Source of the DNA: Halosolutus amylolyticus
GTDB taxonomy: Archaea; Halobacteriota; Halobacteria; Halobacteriales; Natrialbaceae
Reading direction: 5' to 3'
Length of the DNA stretch: 64,000 bases
NCBI RefSeq assembly: GCF_023566055.1
Contig: NZ_JALIQP010000004.1
Location: 62,001-126,000 of the forward strand
Shown piece after piece: positions 32,594 through 41,416 of the stretch (its first letter is position 1; each line of letters begins with the position of its first letter). The notes below the pieces were generated by a model. The model was not told the origin of the DNA and made no database searches. It saw only the letters and a program-made list of their open reading frames with translations. The position numbers were made by a program, and so were the translations under genes.

Positions 32594-33859
32594 TCAATCG
32601 ACGTCCGGTCGGGGAGCGCTCGATTCCGCCGTCCCGATCGCGGGAACCGGCGACGCCAGGACGACCATCGTGACGGCGACTACCACGAACCCGGCCCCGA
32701 TCGCGGCGAGGAGCACGATCGGCGAGGTCAGGTCGGCGAGATACCCCGCGACCGGCTTCAGCGGCGCGCGGACGAGCGCATAGCCCATCGACGCGGCGCT
32801 GAGAAGCGTCGCCCGGCCGACCGACTCGACCCGATCGTTGAGGTACTGGTTGACCAGCGGCCTGTACAGCGCGGTCGCCCCTTTCATACAGAAGAAGACC
32901 GGAATCGCGAGCAGGCCCAGGACGAGCGGCGTCAGGAACAGCCCCGCGATCGCGACGGGGAGCGCCAGGAGGGCCGTCCGGAGGCCGAACAGGTCGCGCA
33001 CGCTCTCCGCGTAGTAGCTCGCGATCGCCGACAGCGCCGCGAATCCCGCGTAGACGACCCCGAGCGTCGCCTCTTCGGGGACGGTCGGGCCGGCGATCGA
33101 CCGCATCGGGTCGATCCCGGCGAGCACGTCGACGGTGATCGGCTGGACGTACGTGTCGGCGACGCTGACCAGCGCGAAGAACAGCGCGACGAACAGGACG
33201 AACGCCCGGAGCGAGGGGTTCGAGAACCGGGTCCGGAGTATCGAGAGCGACTCGCGCACGCCGACGGTCTCGGTGGGGGACGAGCGATCGAACTGCGCGT
33301 TCGCCGGCATCGAGAGCACGACGACGACGCCGATCCCGTGGAGGAACGCGGACGCGACGAACGGATACGTCGGGTGGCCGACGTACAGGAGACCCCCGGC
33401 GATCATCGTCGCCGCCGACACCCAGTGGTGGACCGACCCGCCCCTGCCGCGGACGCGCGTGAACGTCTCTTCGTCCGTCCGATCCCGGAGCGTCTCGTAG
33501 AGCCACGCGTCGGCCGTCCCCGACTGGAGCGACAGCGCGATCGACCAGATCGCGTACAGGACGACGAACCCGGTGAAAGAGTCGACGACGACGAATCCGG
33601 CGACGGACGCGGTCATCGCCGCCATCCCCAGGGCCAGCGCGTTTCGTCGCCCGAACCGATCGGCCACGTACCCCGTCGGGACCTCGAATGCGACGACGAG
33701 GAGGGCCGAAATCGCACCGAGCGTCCCGATCTGGGTGTACGTGAGGTCCTTCCAGAGCAAGAACAGCGTGAACACCGGCCAGATGAAGCCGACCGAGTCG
33801 GTGGCCTGGTACAGATAATACGCGAGGATCGGCGCTGGGCGGGGCGGGAACCGGGACAT
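32594..33859 (-). CDS. MFS transporter
   Basis: 421 aa, 12 membrane segments. The loop between helices 2 and 3 carries the MFS signature GYVADRFGRRNALALG, with D-R-x-G-R-R. Starts MSRFPPRPAPILAYYLYQATDS, then the first helix. Likely a drug- or metabolite-proton antiporter; nothing fixes the substrate. Convergent with the EamA gene, 39 bp between stops. Confidence 0.87.
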   Translation of the reverse strand: MSRFPPRPAPILAYYLYQATDSVGFIWPVFTLFLLWKDLTYTQIGTLGAISALLVVAFEVPTGYVADRFGRRNALALGMAAMTASVAGFVVVDSFTGFVVLYAIWSIALSLQSGTADAWLYETLRDRTDEETFTRVRGRGGSVHHWVSAATMIAGGLLYVGHPTYPFVASAFLHGIGVVVVLSMPANAQFDRSSPTETVGVRESLSILRTRFSNPSLRAFVLFVALFFALVSVADTYVQPITVDVLAGIDPMRSIAGPTVPEEATLGVVYAGFAALSAIASYYAESVRDLFGLRTALLALPVAIAGLFLTPLVLGLLAIPVFFCMKGATALYRPLVNQYLNDRVESVGRATLLSAASMGYALVRAPLKPVAGYLADLTSPIVLLAAIGAGFVVVAVTMVVLASPVPAIGTAESSAPRPDVD

Positions 33860-33983
33860 CGATGCCGTCGAATTCCTCGTACCGACTCGCTATAAGGGCT
33901 CGCTGATCGGCGTTTTTGTAGAGCGACTGACTATTCCACGACCCGGTCGGTACGCGGATCGAGTGAGCCCTGCGATCGCGACC

Positions 33984-35105
33984 CTACCGAACCGCTCGCG
34001 TCGCGCCGTCGATGATCTCGAGGGCCTCTTTCAGTTCCTCCATCCCCGTCGCGTAGGAGAGGCGGGCGTACCCCTCGCCGTTCGCGCCGAAGGCGTCGCC
34101 GGGAACGACGACGACGTCCCGATCGAGCACTGCGTCACACCAGCCCTCGGGGACCTTCGGCATGACGTAGAACGCTCCTTCCGGCTTCGGCACCTCGAGT
34201 CCGGCGTCCTCGAGTCCGTCGAGGACGACGTCGCGTCGCCGTTCGAAGGCCTCGACCATCTCCTCGACGGGGTCCTGTGGCCCCGTCAGCGCCGCCTCGG
34301 CGGCGTACTGTGCCGGCGCGGAGGCACAGGCCTGGGCGTACTGGTGAACCCGGAGCATGCGTTCGATCCGCCGGTTCGATCCGAGCACCCAGCCGAGTCG
34401 CCACCCGGTCATCGAGTAGGTCTTCGAGCAGGCGCTGACGACGACGACGTTGTCCGTCTCGGCGAACTCGTACGGCGAGCGGTGCTCGCCCTCGAAGACG
34501 ATGTGCTCGTAGACCTCGTCGGAGAGACAGAGCACGTCGTGTTCGTCGGCGATGCGCGCGAACTCGCGCATGTCGGCCTCGCTCTGGACGGCCCCCGTCG
34601 GGTTGGCGGGGCTGTTGACGACGAACGCCGCGGTGTCGTCGGTGATGGCCTCCTCGACGGTCGCCGGATCGAGGGTGAGATCCTCGCGGAGGCCGACCGG
34701 TTTCGGCTCCCCGCCGGCGATCCGGGTCAGGGCGTCGTAGGAGACGAAGCCGGGATCGGGGAAGATCACTTCCTGGCCCGCGTCGACGTGGGCCTCGAGG
34801 ACGAGGTGCAGCGCCTCGCTCCCGCCCGAGGTGGCGATGACGTCCCCGGGATCGATCGCCAGGTCGTAGTCGCGGTCGTACTTCTCGGCGATCGCCTCCC
34901 GGAGCGATCGGGTCCCCTTGTTCGAGGTGTAGGCGTCGGTCAGTCCGTCCTCGATCGCTTCGATCGCCCCGCGGCGGGCGTGTTCGGGCGTGGGAAAATC
35001 CGGCTGGCCGATGCCGAGGTTGATCGCGTCCTCGCCCGCGGCCTCGAAGACCTCCCGGATACCGCTGATCGACACCTGTTCGACCCGGGCTGCAAATTCC
35101 GTCAT
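33984..35105 (-). CDS. Class I/II PLP aminotransferase (aspartate/aromatic type)
   Basis: 373 aa from ATG 35105 (MTEFAARVEQVSISGIREVFEAAG). Fold-type I landmarks: LGIGQPDFPTP near 30-40, TSGGSEALHLVLEA (92-105), NSPANPTGAV, SDEVYEHI with the Asp-Glu-x-Tyr, and the PLP Lys228 in SACSKTYSMTGWRLG. The FPTPEH and GWRLGW pattern is that of archaeal AspC-like enzymes. Transfers an amino group between amino acids and 2-oxoglutarate, cytoplasmic. The upstream 67 residues in frame are unrelated. Confidence 0.9.
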   Translation of the reverse strand: MTEFAARVEQVSISGIREVFEAAGEDAINLGIGQPDFPTPEHARRGAIEAIEDGLTDAYTSNKGTRSLREAIAEKYDRDYDLAIDPGDVIATSGGSEALHLVLEAHVDAGQEVIFPDPGFVSYDALTRIAGGEPKPVGLREDLTLDPATVEEAITDDTAAFVVNSPANPTGAVQSEADMREFARIADEHDVLCLSDEVYEHIVFEGEHRSPYEFAETDNVVVVSACSKTYSMTGWRLGWVLGSNRRIERMLRVHQYAQACASAPAQYAAEAALTGPQDPVEEMVEAFERRRDVVLDGLEDAGLEVPKPEGAFYVMPKVPEGWCDAVLDRDVVVVPGDAFGANGEGYARLSYATGMEELKEALEIIDGATRAVR

Positions 35106-35339
35106 GCCTAGACGGGTGACGTGAACCCCGATAACTCTTGATGTACCGGTGGCCGGCCGTCGGGAGGTATCGATCGCGAGGTCAGTGCGGTCCCGATCAC
35201 CGTTTCGACGGAATCGCCCTGTTCGTCGGTTCCGTTCCGTCGAGGACGCTCCGCTCGCCGCTCCCACGGGACCATCCCGTCCGTCGTGTGGACGGATCGG
35301 CCACAACGGTTATCCCTCGGCTCGCTCATTCCCGACCTG

Positions 35340-36002
35340 ATGACGACATCTCGACGCGCGTTTCTCGCTGCGGGAGCCTCGCTCGGGCTCGCAGCGACTG
35401 CCGGGTGTCTCGACTTCGTACAGGGGAACGAACCGCTCGAGTTCCACGCGGACCGGGTCGCACCGGCCCAGTCCGCGCTCGAGGACACCGAGTACGAGGA
35501 GCGAGCGATCGAGAAGGAGACGATCGAGGAGAGCGTCGAGGCGGGCGTCGAACGGGAGGTCCGCGCGACCGTCTGGCTCTCCTCGTACACGAAGGAGATG
35601 GCGTACCAGGACGAACAGCAAGAAGCGAGCCTGTTCACGGCTATCTCGATCCCGGGCATGGAGGTCGCCGGCCGATCGTTCAACCCGATCGACGACATGA
35701 CGAACGAGGAACTCCTCGACGAGTTCGTCGACGAGATGGACGGCGAACACGGGCAGGTCGAGGACCTCGACCACCAGGAGACGTACACGCTGGAGGTCCT
35801 CGACGGGACGCGCGACGTCGACGTCTTCCTCGGCGAGACCGAGTTCCAGGGTGAGCGCGTCGACGTCGAACTCAGGATGACCTCGTTCGATCACGAGGGC
35901 GACATCCTGGTGTTGCTGGGTAGCTACCCCGAGATGCTCGCCGACGAGGGGCCGACGATCGACGACCTGATGAAATCGGTCGAACACCCGGCCGAGAACT
36001 GA
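35340..36002 (+). CDS. Tat-exported lipoprotein, DUF6517 type
   Basis: 220 aa from ATG 35340. Start MTTSRRAFLAAGASLGLAAT has the twin-arginine motif SRRAFL and a hydrophobic core ending in the lipobox TAGC (Cys21). The mature part is acidic with a strand-rich middle, ending in a short LLGSYPEM...IDDLMKSVEHP. The layout is that of haloarchaeal DUF6517 lipoproteins. Anchored outside the membrane; function unknown. The convergent end of the transcript meets the palindromic element at 36116. Confidence 0.82.
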   Translation: MTTSRRAFLAAGASLGLAATAGCLDFVQGNEPLEFHADRVAPAQSALEDTEYEERAIEKETIEESVEAGVEREVRATVWLSSYTKEMAYQDEQQEASLFTAISIPGMEVAGRSFNPIDDMTNEELLDEFVDEMDGEHGQVEDLDHQETYTLEVLDGTRDVDVFLGETEFQGERVDVELRMTSFDHEGDILVLLGSYPEMLADEGPTIDDLMKSVEHPAEN

Positions 36003-36115
36003 CGGCGGCCGGTCTCGACTCGTTCGATCGCCAGCCGTCCCCCTATACTCTGGCCGAGGAACGATCGGACCGGTGGTAACGGCCGCTCTCACGCCGGGAG
36101 CGCCGCGCTCGACGC

Positions 36116-36199
36116 TATAGTAGCCACTGAAAGTCAATGCACACCTGATCGCAGGACGACTTTGCGATCAGTGTGTAAATCGTTTCAGTGGCTACTATA
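36116..36199. repeat. 84-bp nested palindromic element, family 2 (copy E)
   Basis: Perfect outer arms TATAGTAGCCACTGAAA and TTTCAGTGGCTACTATA (17 bp). Inner stem CACACCTGATCGCA pairs with TGCGATCAGTGTG (one extra C). Conserved spacers GTCAAT and TAAATCG match the family 1 elements. Differs from the 43747 copy only in three loop bases. It lies between convergent genes. Confidence 0.88.
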
Positions 36200-36216
36200 A
36201 CCGACCCGATCGACGA

Positions 36217-36450
36217 CTACCCCTCGCTCCGGACGACGCGCGTCGCTCCCGATCGGGGGTCGATGTGGACTCGCCACGCTCCGGACTCGCTCGTCGCGGG
36301 CACGATCCAGGTCGATCGCGTGCGGTGGGGCAGCGACGTGACGACTGACTCGCAGCCTGCGTCGGCCAGCGTGTCGTAGGCGAGTACGGCGGCTTCTTCG
36401 CTGGTCGTGATTTCGGTCGTGTCGTCGTGGCTGGTGAGCGGATCGGTCAT
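36217..36450 (-). CDS. 77-aa hypothetical protein
   Basis: 77 aa from ATG 36450 (MTDPLTSHDDTTEITTSEEA). One compact domain: AVLAYDTLADAGCESVVTSLPHRTRSTWIV, then WRVHIDPRSGATRVV; mixed helix and strand. Good third-position GC. Small haloarchaeal orphan; no motif for an enzyme. Its upstream side carries the direct repeats at 36520-36571. Confidence 0.6.
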   Translation of the reverse strand: MTDPLTSHDDTTEITTSEEAAVLAYDTLADAGCESVVTSLPHRTRSTWIVPATSESGAWRVHIDPRSGATRVVRSEG

Positions 36451-36519
36451 GGTCCTCCACGTGTACGGTTGTCGTTCACACTCAAGAAACGCCGATTCAG
36501 TTCCCAGCGGTTTGGGACG

Positions 36520-36571
36520 GGGGTGGACCGGTACAGGCCCCTTTATGCCCGGGGTGGACCGGTACGGGCCC
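36520..36571. repeat. Two 15-bp direct repeats flanking a TATA-like box
   Basis: GGGGTGGACCGGTAC at 36520-36534 and again at 36551-36565 (31-bp period), each with a palindromic ACCGGT. CTTTATGCC between them reads on the minus strand as a TATA-like GGCATAAAG. The position fits an operator upstream of the 77-aa gene, or downstream control of fixX. Confidence 0.5.
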
Positions 36572-36624
36572 GTCAACCCTGCCGCTCCGCGCCGATCCCT
36601 CCCTCTGCGGGCGCGTGTTTCCCG

Positions 36625-36936
36625 TCACCCGTGTTTGAACGTCACGCCGCTCCCCGTCTCGGGATACTCCCAGACGACGTTGTCGTACGGGCAGGCGAAC
36701 CGACAGCTCGAGCACTCGAGACAGTTCTCGTAGGCGATGTGGGGGACGCCGTCGTCGCCCTCGCGCCAGACGTTTGCGGGACAGACGCTCACGCAGTCGT
36801 TCGTCTCGCAGTCGGCGCAGATGTCCGGCACTTTCACGTCGAGGTGGGAGTCGCCGGGATCGTCGTACTTGACGGTGTAGAGGCGATCCTCCATCGAGTC
36901 GTTAGTAATCTCGGGCGTCTTGGGTTGGACACTCAT
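36625..36936 (-). CDS. fixX: FixX-type ferredoxin
   Basis: 103 aa. Cys pattern CADCETNDCVSVCP (near 40-53) and CLECSSCRFACP (near 72-83) makes a bacterial-type ferredoxin, the usual FixX partner of ETF-quinone oxidoreductase FixC. It ends the leftward fixABCX cluster and is separated from fixC by one base (start 36936). Electron carrier from FixC to acceptors. The N-terminus adds about 20 acidic residues, as in haloarchaeal versions. Confidence 0.87.
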   Translation of the reverse strand: MSVQPKTPEITNDSMEDRLYTVKYDDPGDSHLDVKVPDICADCETNDCVSVCPANVWREGDDGVPHIAYENCLECSSCRFACPYDNVVWEYPETGSGVTFKHG

Positions 36937-36937
36937 C

Positions 36938-38293
36938 TCAGGTCACCATCTTTCGATATCTGAAGGCCAGTTTCGCGGCCCCGGACCAGCCGCCGAGCGC
37001 GTCGAGCACGGCGTGTTTCGCGTTCTCGGCGTGGACCTCCTTCGGGTCGCGATCGATCCGGAAGTACTCCGTGCCGGCGTCGGCGAACGCGCGCGGCAGG
37101 TCCTCGAACAGCAGGTCGCGATCGGCCTCGACCGCGTCCATCATCCACGCGTACCGCTCCAGGTTCTGGACCACGAACGACTCTTCGAGCGCGTCGGGAT
37201 AGGCCCGCAGGGCGTCGGCGTCCGTCCGGTCCCGATCGGCCGCGCGAGCGATCGCGTTGCCGGCGTGGTAGCCGCTCTCGACGGCCATGTTCGTCCCCTC
37301 GAGGTGGACGCCGTTGTTGAGCACCAGGCCGGCGGCGTCGCCGACGATCGCCGCGCCGTCGTGGACGAGGTCTGGGATGCTCTCGGCGCCGCCCTCGGGG
37401 ATGGTCTTGGCGCTGTACTCGACGGTTCGGGCGTTTCGCACCAGCGGCGCGACGGCGGGGTGAGTCTTGAACGCGTTCAGCGTCTCTTCGGGCGACTGGT
37501 CGGCAGCGACGGCGTCCTCGATCCGGTAGGCGACGCCGACGCTCACCGTGTCCTCGTTGGTGTAGATGAAGCCGCCGCCGAAGGCGTCGCCGACGGCTCC
37601 CTCGCCGAAGTAGTGGTAGGAGACCCCCGCGTCGTCGACCAGACGGAACCGGTCCTCGATGACCCCGTCGCGCTCGGGGAACTCGAGGACCTCCTTGGCC
37701 GCGACGGCGACGTTCTCCCGGCGCTCGGTCTCCTTGAGGTTCGCCCCCTCGCTGACCAGCGAGTTGCCGCCCTCCGCGAGGACGACGTAGGGGGCCCTGA
37801 TCGTTCCGTCGGGCCGATCGGTCTCGACGCCGACGATGCGGCCCCGTTCCCGGACGAGGCCGGTGACGGTCGTTTCGGTCACCAGCGTCGCCCCTGCGTC
37901 GACGGCCTGCTCGGCGAACCACTCGTCGAACTCGCCGCGCAAGACGGTGTAGGAATCGTTGTGGGGCTCCCGGTGCCACTCGCCGGGGCGCAGGGAGACG
38001 GCGGTCTCGTCCTCGTCGCTCAGCATGCTGAATCGGCGCTCCGCGACGTACCGCTCCAGCGGGGCGTCCTCGAAGTCGGTCAGTTCGCGGATCGTCGGGG
38101 TGTACAGGACGCCGCCGAAGACGTTCTTCGCGCCCGGCGACGATCCGCGCTCGATCACGAGCACCTCGAGGCCGCGATCGGCCATCGTCAGGGCCGCGGC
38201 GCTACCCGCGAGACCGGCCCCGACGACGATCGCGTCGAACGCGTCGTCGTAGTTCGGTTCGTCCGGCGTGTCGGTTTCGAGTGCTGGACTCAT
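36938..38293 (-). CDS. fixC: FixC, ETF-quinone oxidoreductase family flavoprotein
   Basis: 451 aa. FAD-binding GxGxxG: VVGAGLAGSAAALTMADRGLEVLVIERG (near 22-50), then NVFGGVLYTP, the FixC/ETF-QO substrate-lid motif. HDGAAIVGDAAGLVLNNGVHLEGTNMAVESG is the C-terminal FAD contact; KLAFRYRKMVT ends it. It overlaps fixB by 4 bp and is followed by fixX. SD GGAGGTGG lies just upstream. Passes electrons from the FixAB flavoprotein to quinone, with ferredoxin as second partner in bifurcating complexes. Confidence 0.9.
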   Translation of the reverse strand: MSPALETDTPDEPNYDDAFDAIVVGAGLAGSAAALTMADRGLEVLVIERGSSPGAKNVFGGVLYTPTIRELTDFEDAPLERYVAERRFSMLSDEDETAVSLRPGEWHREPHNDSYTVLRGEFDEWFAEQAVDAGATLVTETTVTGLVRERGRIVGVETDRPDGTIRAPYVVLAEGGNSLVSEGANLKETERRENVAVAAKEVLEFPERDGVIEDRFRLVDDAGVSYHYFGEGAVGDAFGGGFIYTNEDTVSVGVAYRIEDAVAADQSPEETLNAFKTHPAVAPLVRNARTVEYSAKTIPEGGAESIPDLVHDGAAIVGDAAGLVLNNGVHLEGTNMAVESGYHAGNAIARAADRDRTDADALRAYPDALEESFVVQNLERYAWMMDAVEADRDLLFEDLPRAFADAGTEYFRIDRDPKEVHAENAKHAVLDALGGWSGAAKLAFRYRKMVT

Positions 38294-39330
38294 TGTACCA
38301 CCTCCCCGATCGGTTCGGTTTCGAGTCGCTCGACCAGTGCGGGACAGACCTCGAAGAGGTCGCCCACGATGCCGTAGTCGGCGTGGTCGAAGATCGGTGC
38401 GTTCGGATCGTCGTTGATCGCCACGACGGTGTCGCTCTTGTTCATCCCCTCGACGTGCTGGATCGCGCCGCTGATCCCGACCGCGACGTACAGCTCCGGC
38501 CTGACGGTCTTGCCCGTCTGGCCGACCTGTCGCGCGCCGTCGATCCAGCCCTCGTCGACCGCGGCGCGACTCGCCGCGAGTTCGGCGTCTATGGCCTCGG
38601 CCAGTTCCCGCGCCGGGCCGAGGTCGCCCTCGACGCCGTGGCCGACCGCCACGATCCGATCGGCCTCGGTGATGTCGGCGGTCTCGCCGACCTCCCGTTC
38701 GAGGACCTCGCTGACGGCGTCGTCCTCGTCGACGACGACCTCGACGTCGACGATCTCGCCGGCATCGCTGTCGATCCGATCGGGATCCGGTTCGGCCGCC
38801 TCGAAGACGCCCGGCCGGATCGTCGCCATCTGCGGGCGGTGTTCCTCGCAGAGGATCGTCGCCAGGATGTCGCCGCCGAACGCCGGCCGGCGGGCCTGCA
38901 GGACCCCCTCGTCGTCGACGTCGATCTCGGTGACGTCGGCGGTGAGGCCGGCGTGGGCGGGGACGGCGACCCGGCCCGCGAAGTCCCGGCCCGTGTGCGT
39001 GCCGCCGATCAGGACGATCGAGGGCTTGCGGTCCTCGACCATCGCGCGGAACTGTTCGCCGTACGGATCCGCGCGGTAGGGTTCGAAGACCGGATCGTCG
39101 GCGACCAGCACGCGATCGGCACCGCGGGCGATCGCTTCCTCGGCCACGTCATCGAGGTCTTCGCCGATCGTCAGCGCGACCAGGTCGTCGCCGGTCGTCT
39201 CGGCGAGCGCCTTCGCCTCCGCGAGCAGTTCCCAGGAGACGGGCATCACGTCGCCGTCGTGTTCCTCGACGAACACCCAGACGTCCTCGTACTCGTCCGG
39301 ATCGATCGCGGGGCCGTCGTCGTCGGTCAT
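38290..39330 (-). CDS. fixB: FixB, electron-transfer flavoprotein alpha subunit
   Basis: 346 aa. N-terminal ETF domain, then the C-terminal FAD domain near 210-345: VGHGVEGDLGPARELAEAIDAELAASRAAVDEGWI, VGQTGKTVRPELYVAVGISGAIQHVEGM (the ETF alpha signature), DPNAPIFDHADYGIVGDLFEV. The overlap with fixA upstream is 4 bp. SD AGGTGA precedes the ATG. Together with FixA it binds FAD and mediates electron transfer, probably bifurcating as Fix-type ETF. Confidence 0.91.
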   Translation of the reverse strand: MTDDDGPAIDPDEYEDVWVFVEEHDGDVMPVSWELLAEAKALAETTGDDLVALTIGEDLDDVAEEAIARGADRVLVADDPVFEPYRADPYGEQFRAMVEDRKPSIVLIGGTHTGRDFAGRVAVPAHAGLTADVTEIDVDDEGVLQARRPAFGGDILATILCEEHRPQMATIRPGVFEAAEPDPDRIDSDAGEIVDVEVVVDEDDAVSEVLEREVGETADITEADRIVAVGHGVEGDLGPARELAEAIDAELAASRAAVDEGWIDGARQVGQTGKTVRPELYVAVGISGAIQHVEGMNKSDTVVAINDDPNAPIFDHADYGIVGDLFEVCPALVERLETEPIGEVVQ

Positions 39331-40103
39331 GCTCTCACCTCCGTGATGGCCGCGGCGAGGTCGTCGACGTCGTCGACCACCTCGGACTTCCGTTCGACCG
39401 GATCGACCGTCTCCATCCGACCGACGGACGTCGGGGAGACGTCGAGACCGACCTCGTCTTTGATCCCGAGGTCCTCGGCGTCCCAGACGGTCGGCTCGAA
39501 GTCGTTCTCGCCGTAGATCTTGCGATGCAGTGGGGCCGGTCGGGGGTCGAACTCGCCGAACGCGACGGCGACGACGACCGGCAACTCGGCGGCGACCAGT
39601 TCGTACCCGCCTTCAACGTCGCGTCTGGCGACGAGCCTGCCTTCCTCGGGCCGGGGATCGACCGCCTCCGCGTAGGTCAACTGCGCCCAGCCGTTGTGCG
39701 CCGCGATCCCCGGCGGAACCTGTCCGGTCGAGGAGTCCGTGGTCTCCTCGCCGGCGACGACCACGTCGGCCCCGAGTTCCTCGGCCGCCCGCGCCAGCGT
39801 GAGGCTCGTCGGCCACGTGTCGCTGCCCGCGAACGCGCGATCGGAGATCAGGACCGCGTCGTCACACCCCATCGCGACGGCGTCCTCGAGGATACTCGTC
39901 GCGTTCGGCGGCCCCATCGTCATCGCGATCACCTCGCCACCGGCAGCGTCCCGGATCGTCAGGGCCGCCTCGAGGGCGTGCCGATCGGGCCCGTTCATGA
40001 CCGCGGGCGCACTCGCCCTGTCGAGTCGCCCCGTGTCGGGATCGATGCCGACCTCGTCAGCGTCGGGTACCTGTTTGATCCCGACGACGATTGTCCATGT
40101 CAT
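39327..40103 (-). CDS. fixA: FixA, electron-transfer flavoprotein beta subunit
   Basis: 258 aa. ETF beta pattern: VVGIKQVPDADEVGIDPDTGRLDRASAPAVMNGPDRHALEAALTIRD, MTMGPPNATSILEDAVAMGCDDAVLISDRAFAGSDTWPTSLTLARA, then GEETTDSSTGQVPPGIAAHNGW, the FixA nucleotide-binding loop. First gene of the fixABCX operon, with about 100 bp between its start and the end of the Mrp-like gene. No nitrogenase in this window, so a general electron-bifurcating role is more likely than nitrogen fixation. Confidence 0.9.
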   Translation of the reverse strand: MTWTIVVGIKQVPDADEVGIDPDTGRLDRASAPAVMNGPDRHALEAALTIRDAAGGEVIAMTMGPPNATSILEDAVAMGCDDAVLISDRAFAGSDTWPTSLTLARAAEELGADVVVAGEETTDSSTGQVPPGIAAHNGWAQLTYAEAVDPRPEEGRLVARRDVEGGYELVAAELPVVVAVAFGEFDPRPAPLHRKIYGENDFEPTVWDAEDLGIKDEVGLDVSPTSVGRMETVDPVERKSEVVDDVDDLAAAITEVRA

Positions 40104-40205
40104 ACTATCACCACATTCGGACGTAGGACCGCGAGACGGGAGGTCTACTACGGCAGTTCCAGTCGTGTGGGAACCCCCTTCACGGGTGCGTGTCCTTATG
40201 TCGTC

Positions 40206-41249
40206 TCAGGCGAGTTGCCGCCGGGCGACGGTCCGGCGGTTGACCGCCCCGACGCGGTCCGCGACCGCTACGGCGAGTCGCCGGAACGGCGCGTCGTCCG
40301 CCTCGCTCACGCTCGCCACGTCGTGGCCGTCGAACCGGGGCGGTTCCGCAGACGTGGCGATCGTACTCCGATCGCACGGGACGAGTCCGAGCGTCGGACA
40401 CCCGGATCCGGGACGGCTGAACTGCCACTCGTTCTCTCTCGCCGGGTCGCCGCGTCCGCTCGAACGCCGGGCGACGGTTTCCAGAACGCCCAGCAGAGAC
40501 GGCTCGAGGCTCTCGAACGCCTCGATCGACGTTCGAACGGCCGCCGGGTCCGCGTCGGCGGACGCGACGGCGATCGTCCCGTCGATCGCCATCGCTTCGA
40601 CGACGACCTGCGGAACCCGCCCGGTTCCGGCCGGGAGCGTCACGAGCAGGTAGTCCAGCGGCCCCCACTCGAGCGCCTCCAGGACGGGCGGGAAGAGGAG
40701 TTCGAGGACGGTCGCCCCGGCCGGCGGATCGTCGCCGGCCGGGATCGCCGGGCCGAGGCGGACGACCGGCACCTCCCGGACGGTCGGGGGGACGATCGGA
40801 TCGGCCGAGAGGTCCGGCGGATCCGCCGTCTCGATCCACGTCTCGATCCACGTCTCGTCGTCCCCGTCGAGACGGATGTCCAGCACGCCGACGCGAGCGC
40901 CGAGCGACGCGAGACCCATCGCCAGGTTCGCGGTCACGAGCCCCGTTTCGGCGTCGGGGTCCGTCGTCCCGATCGCGACCGCGTTCTTGATACCCGGGAC
41001 GGGCTCTCGCTGGTCGTCGCGATCGGCGTACAGCCGCGGTTCGAGTCCGACGCCGCGGCAGAGTGCACGGATCTCGTCGCACATCGTCCACTCCGCCGGC
41101 GACAGCGGCGCGTTGAACGCGAGGGAGACGACTGCGACGTCCGCCTCGACGTGGACGTCCGTCACGAGTCCCAGCGAAACGATGTCGACGTCCAGTTCCG
41201 GATCTTCGACCGCACGGAGCCGCTCCCATAGCTGATCTTCCGGTATCAT
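40206..41249 (-). CDS. Mrp/NBP35-like protein lacking a Walker A motif
   Basis: 347 aa from ATG 41249. Residues 1-75 are a MIP18/DUF59 domain (LRAVEDPELDVDIVSLGLVTDVHV). From 88 the order matches Mrp carriers: K-N-AVAIG...ANLAMGLASLGARVGVLDIRLDGD, but the P-loop (normally GKGGVGKS) reads GTTDPDAETG, so ATP binding is lost. No CxxC near the end, so the Fe-S binding dimer motif also seems absent. A local duplication repeats WIET (residues 134-141). It is not in the fix operon by overlap, but directly upstream on the same strand. A regulatory or scaffold paralogue is likely. Confidence 0.72.
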   Translation of the reverse strand: MIPEDQLWERLRAVEDPELDVDIVSLGLVTDVHVEADVAVVSLAFNAPLSPAEWTMCDEIRALCRGVGLEPRLYADRDDQREPVPGIKNAVAIGTTDPDAETGLVTANLAMGLASLGARVGVLDIRLDGDDETWIETWIETADPPDLSADPIVPPTVREVPVVRLGPAIPAGDDPPAGATVLELLFPPVLEALEWGPLDYLLVTLPAGTGRVPQVVVEAMAIDGTIAVASADADPAAVRTSIEAFESLEPSLLGVLETVARRSSGRGDPARENEWQFSRPGSGCPTLGLVPCDRSTIATSAEPPRFDGHDVASVSEADDAPFRRLAVAVADRVGAVNRRTVARRQLA

Positions 41250-41384
41250 GGTCTCACCCGGGATCGCTATCCCATACGGGAGCGATGGAGACGCCGGACC
41301 CAAAACCGCCGGTCCGGTTCCCGGACACTGACGCTGTGGATACACGCGTGCAGGTCATGCCCACTCAGCAAGAACGGTCCCCAT

Positions 41385-41390
41385 CTTATA
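41385..41390 (+). promoter_or_regulatory. TATA box for the Bat-type gene at 41417
   Basis: CTTATA ends 26 bp before the ATG at 41417, so the transcript is leaderless and the upstream in-frame starts (41285, 41357) are rejected. Confidence 0.6.
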
Positions 41391-41416
41391 CGATCCTGGC
41401 GACGCCAGCCATTCGT

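Noticed and set aside
40830-40862. Tandem repeat TCGATCCACGTC as a regulatory repeat
   Set aside because: It lies inside the Mrp-like coding frame and simply encodes the doubled WIET.
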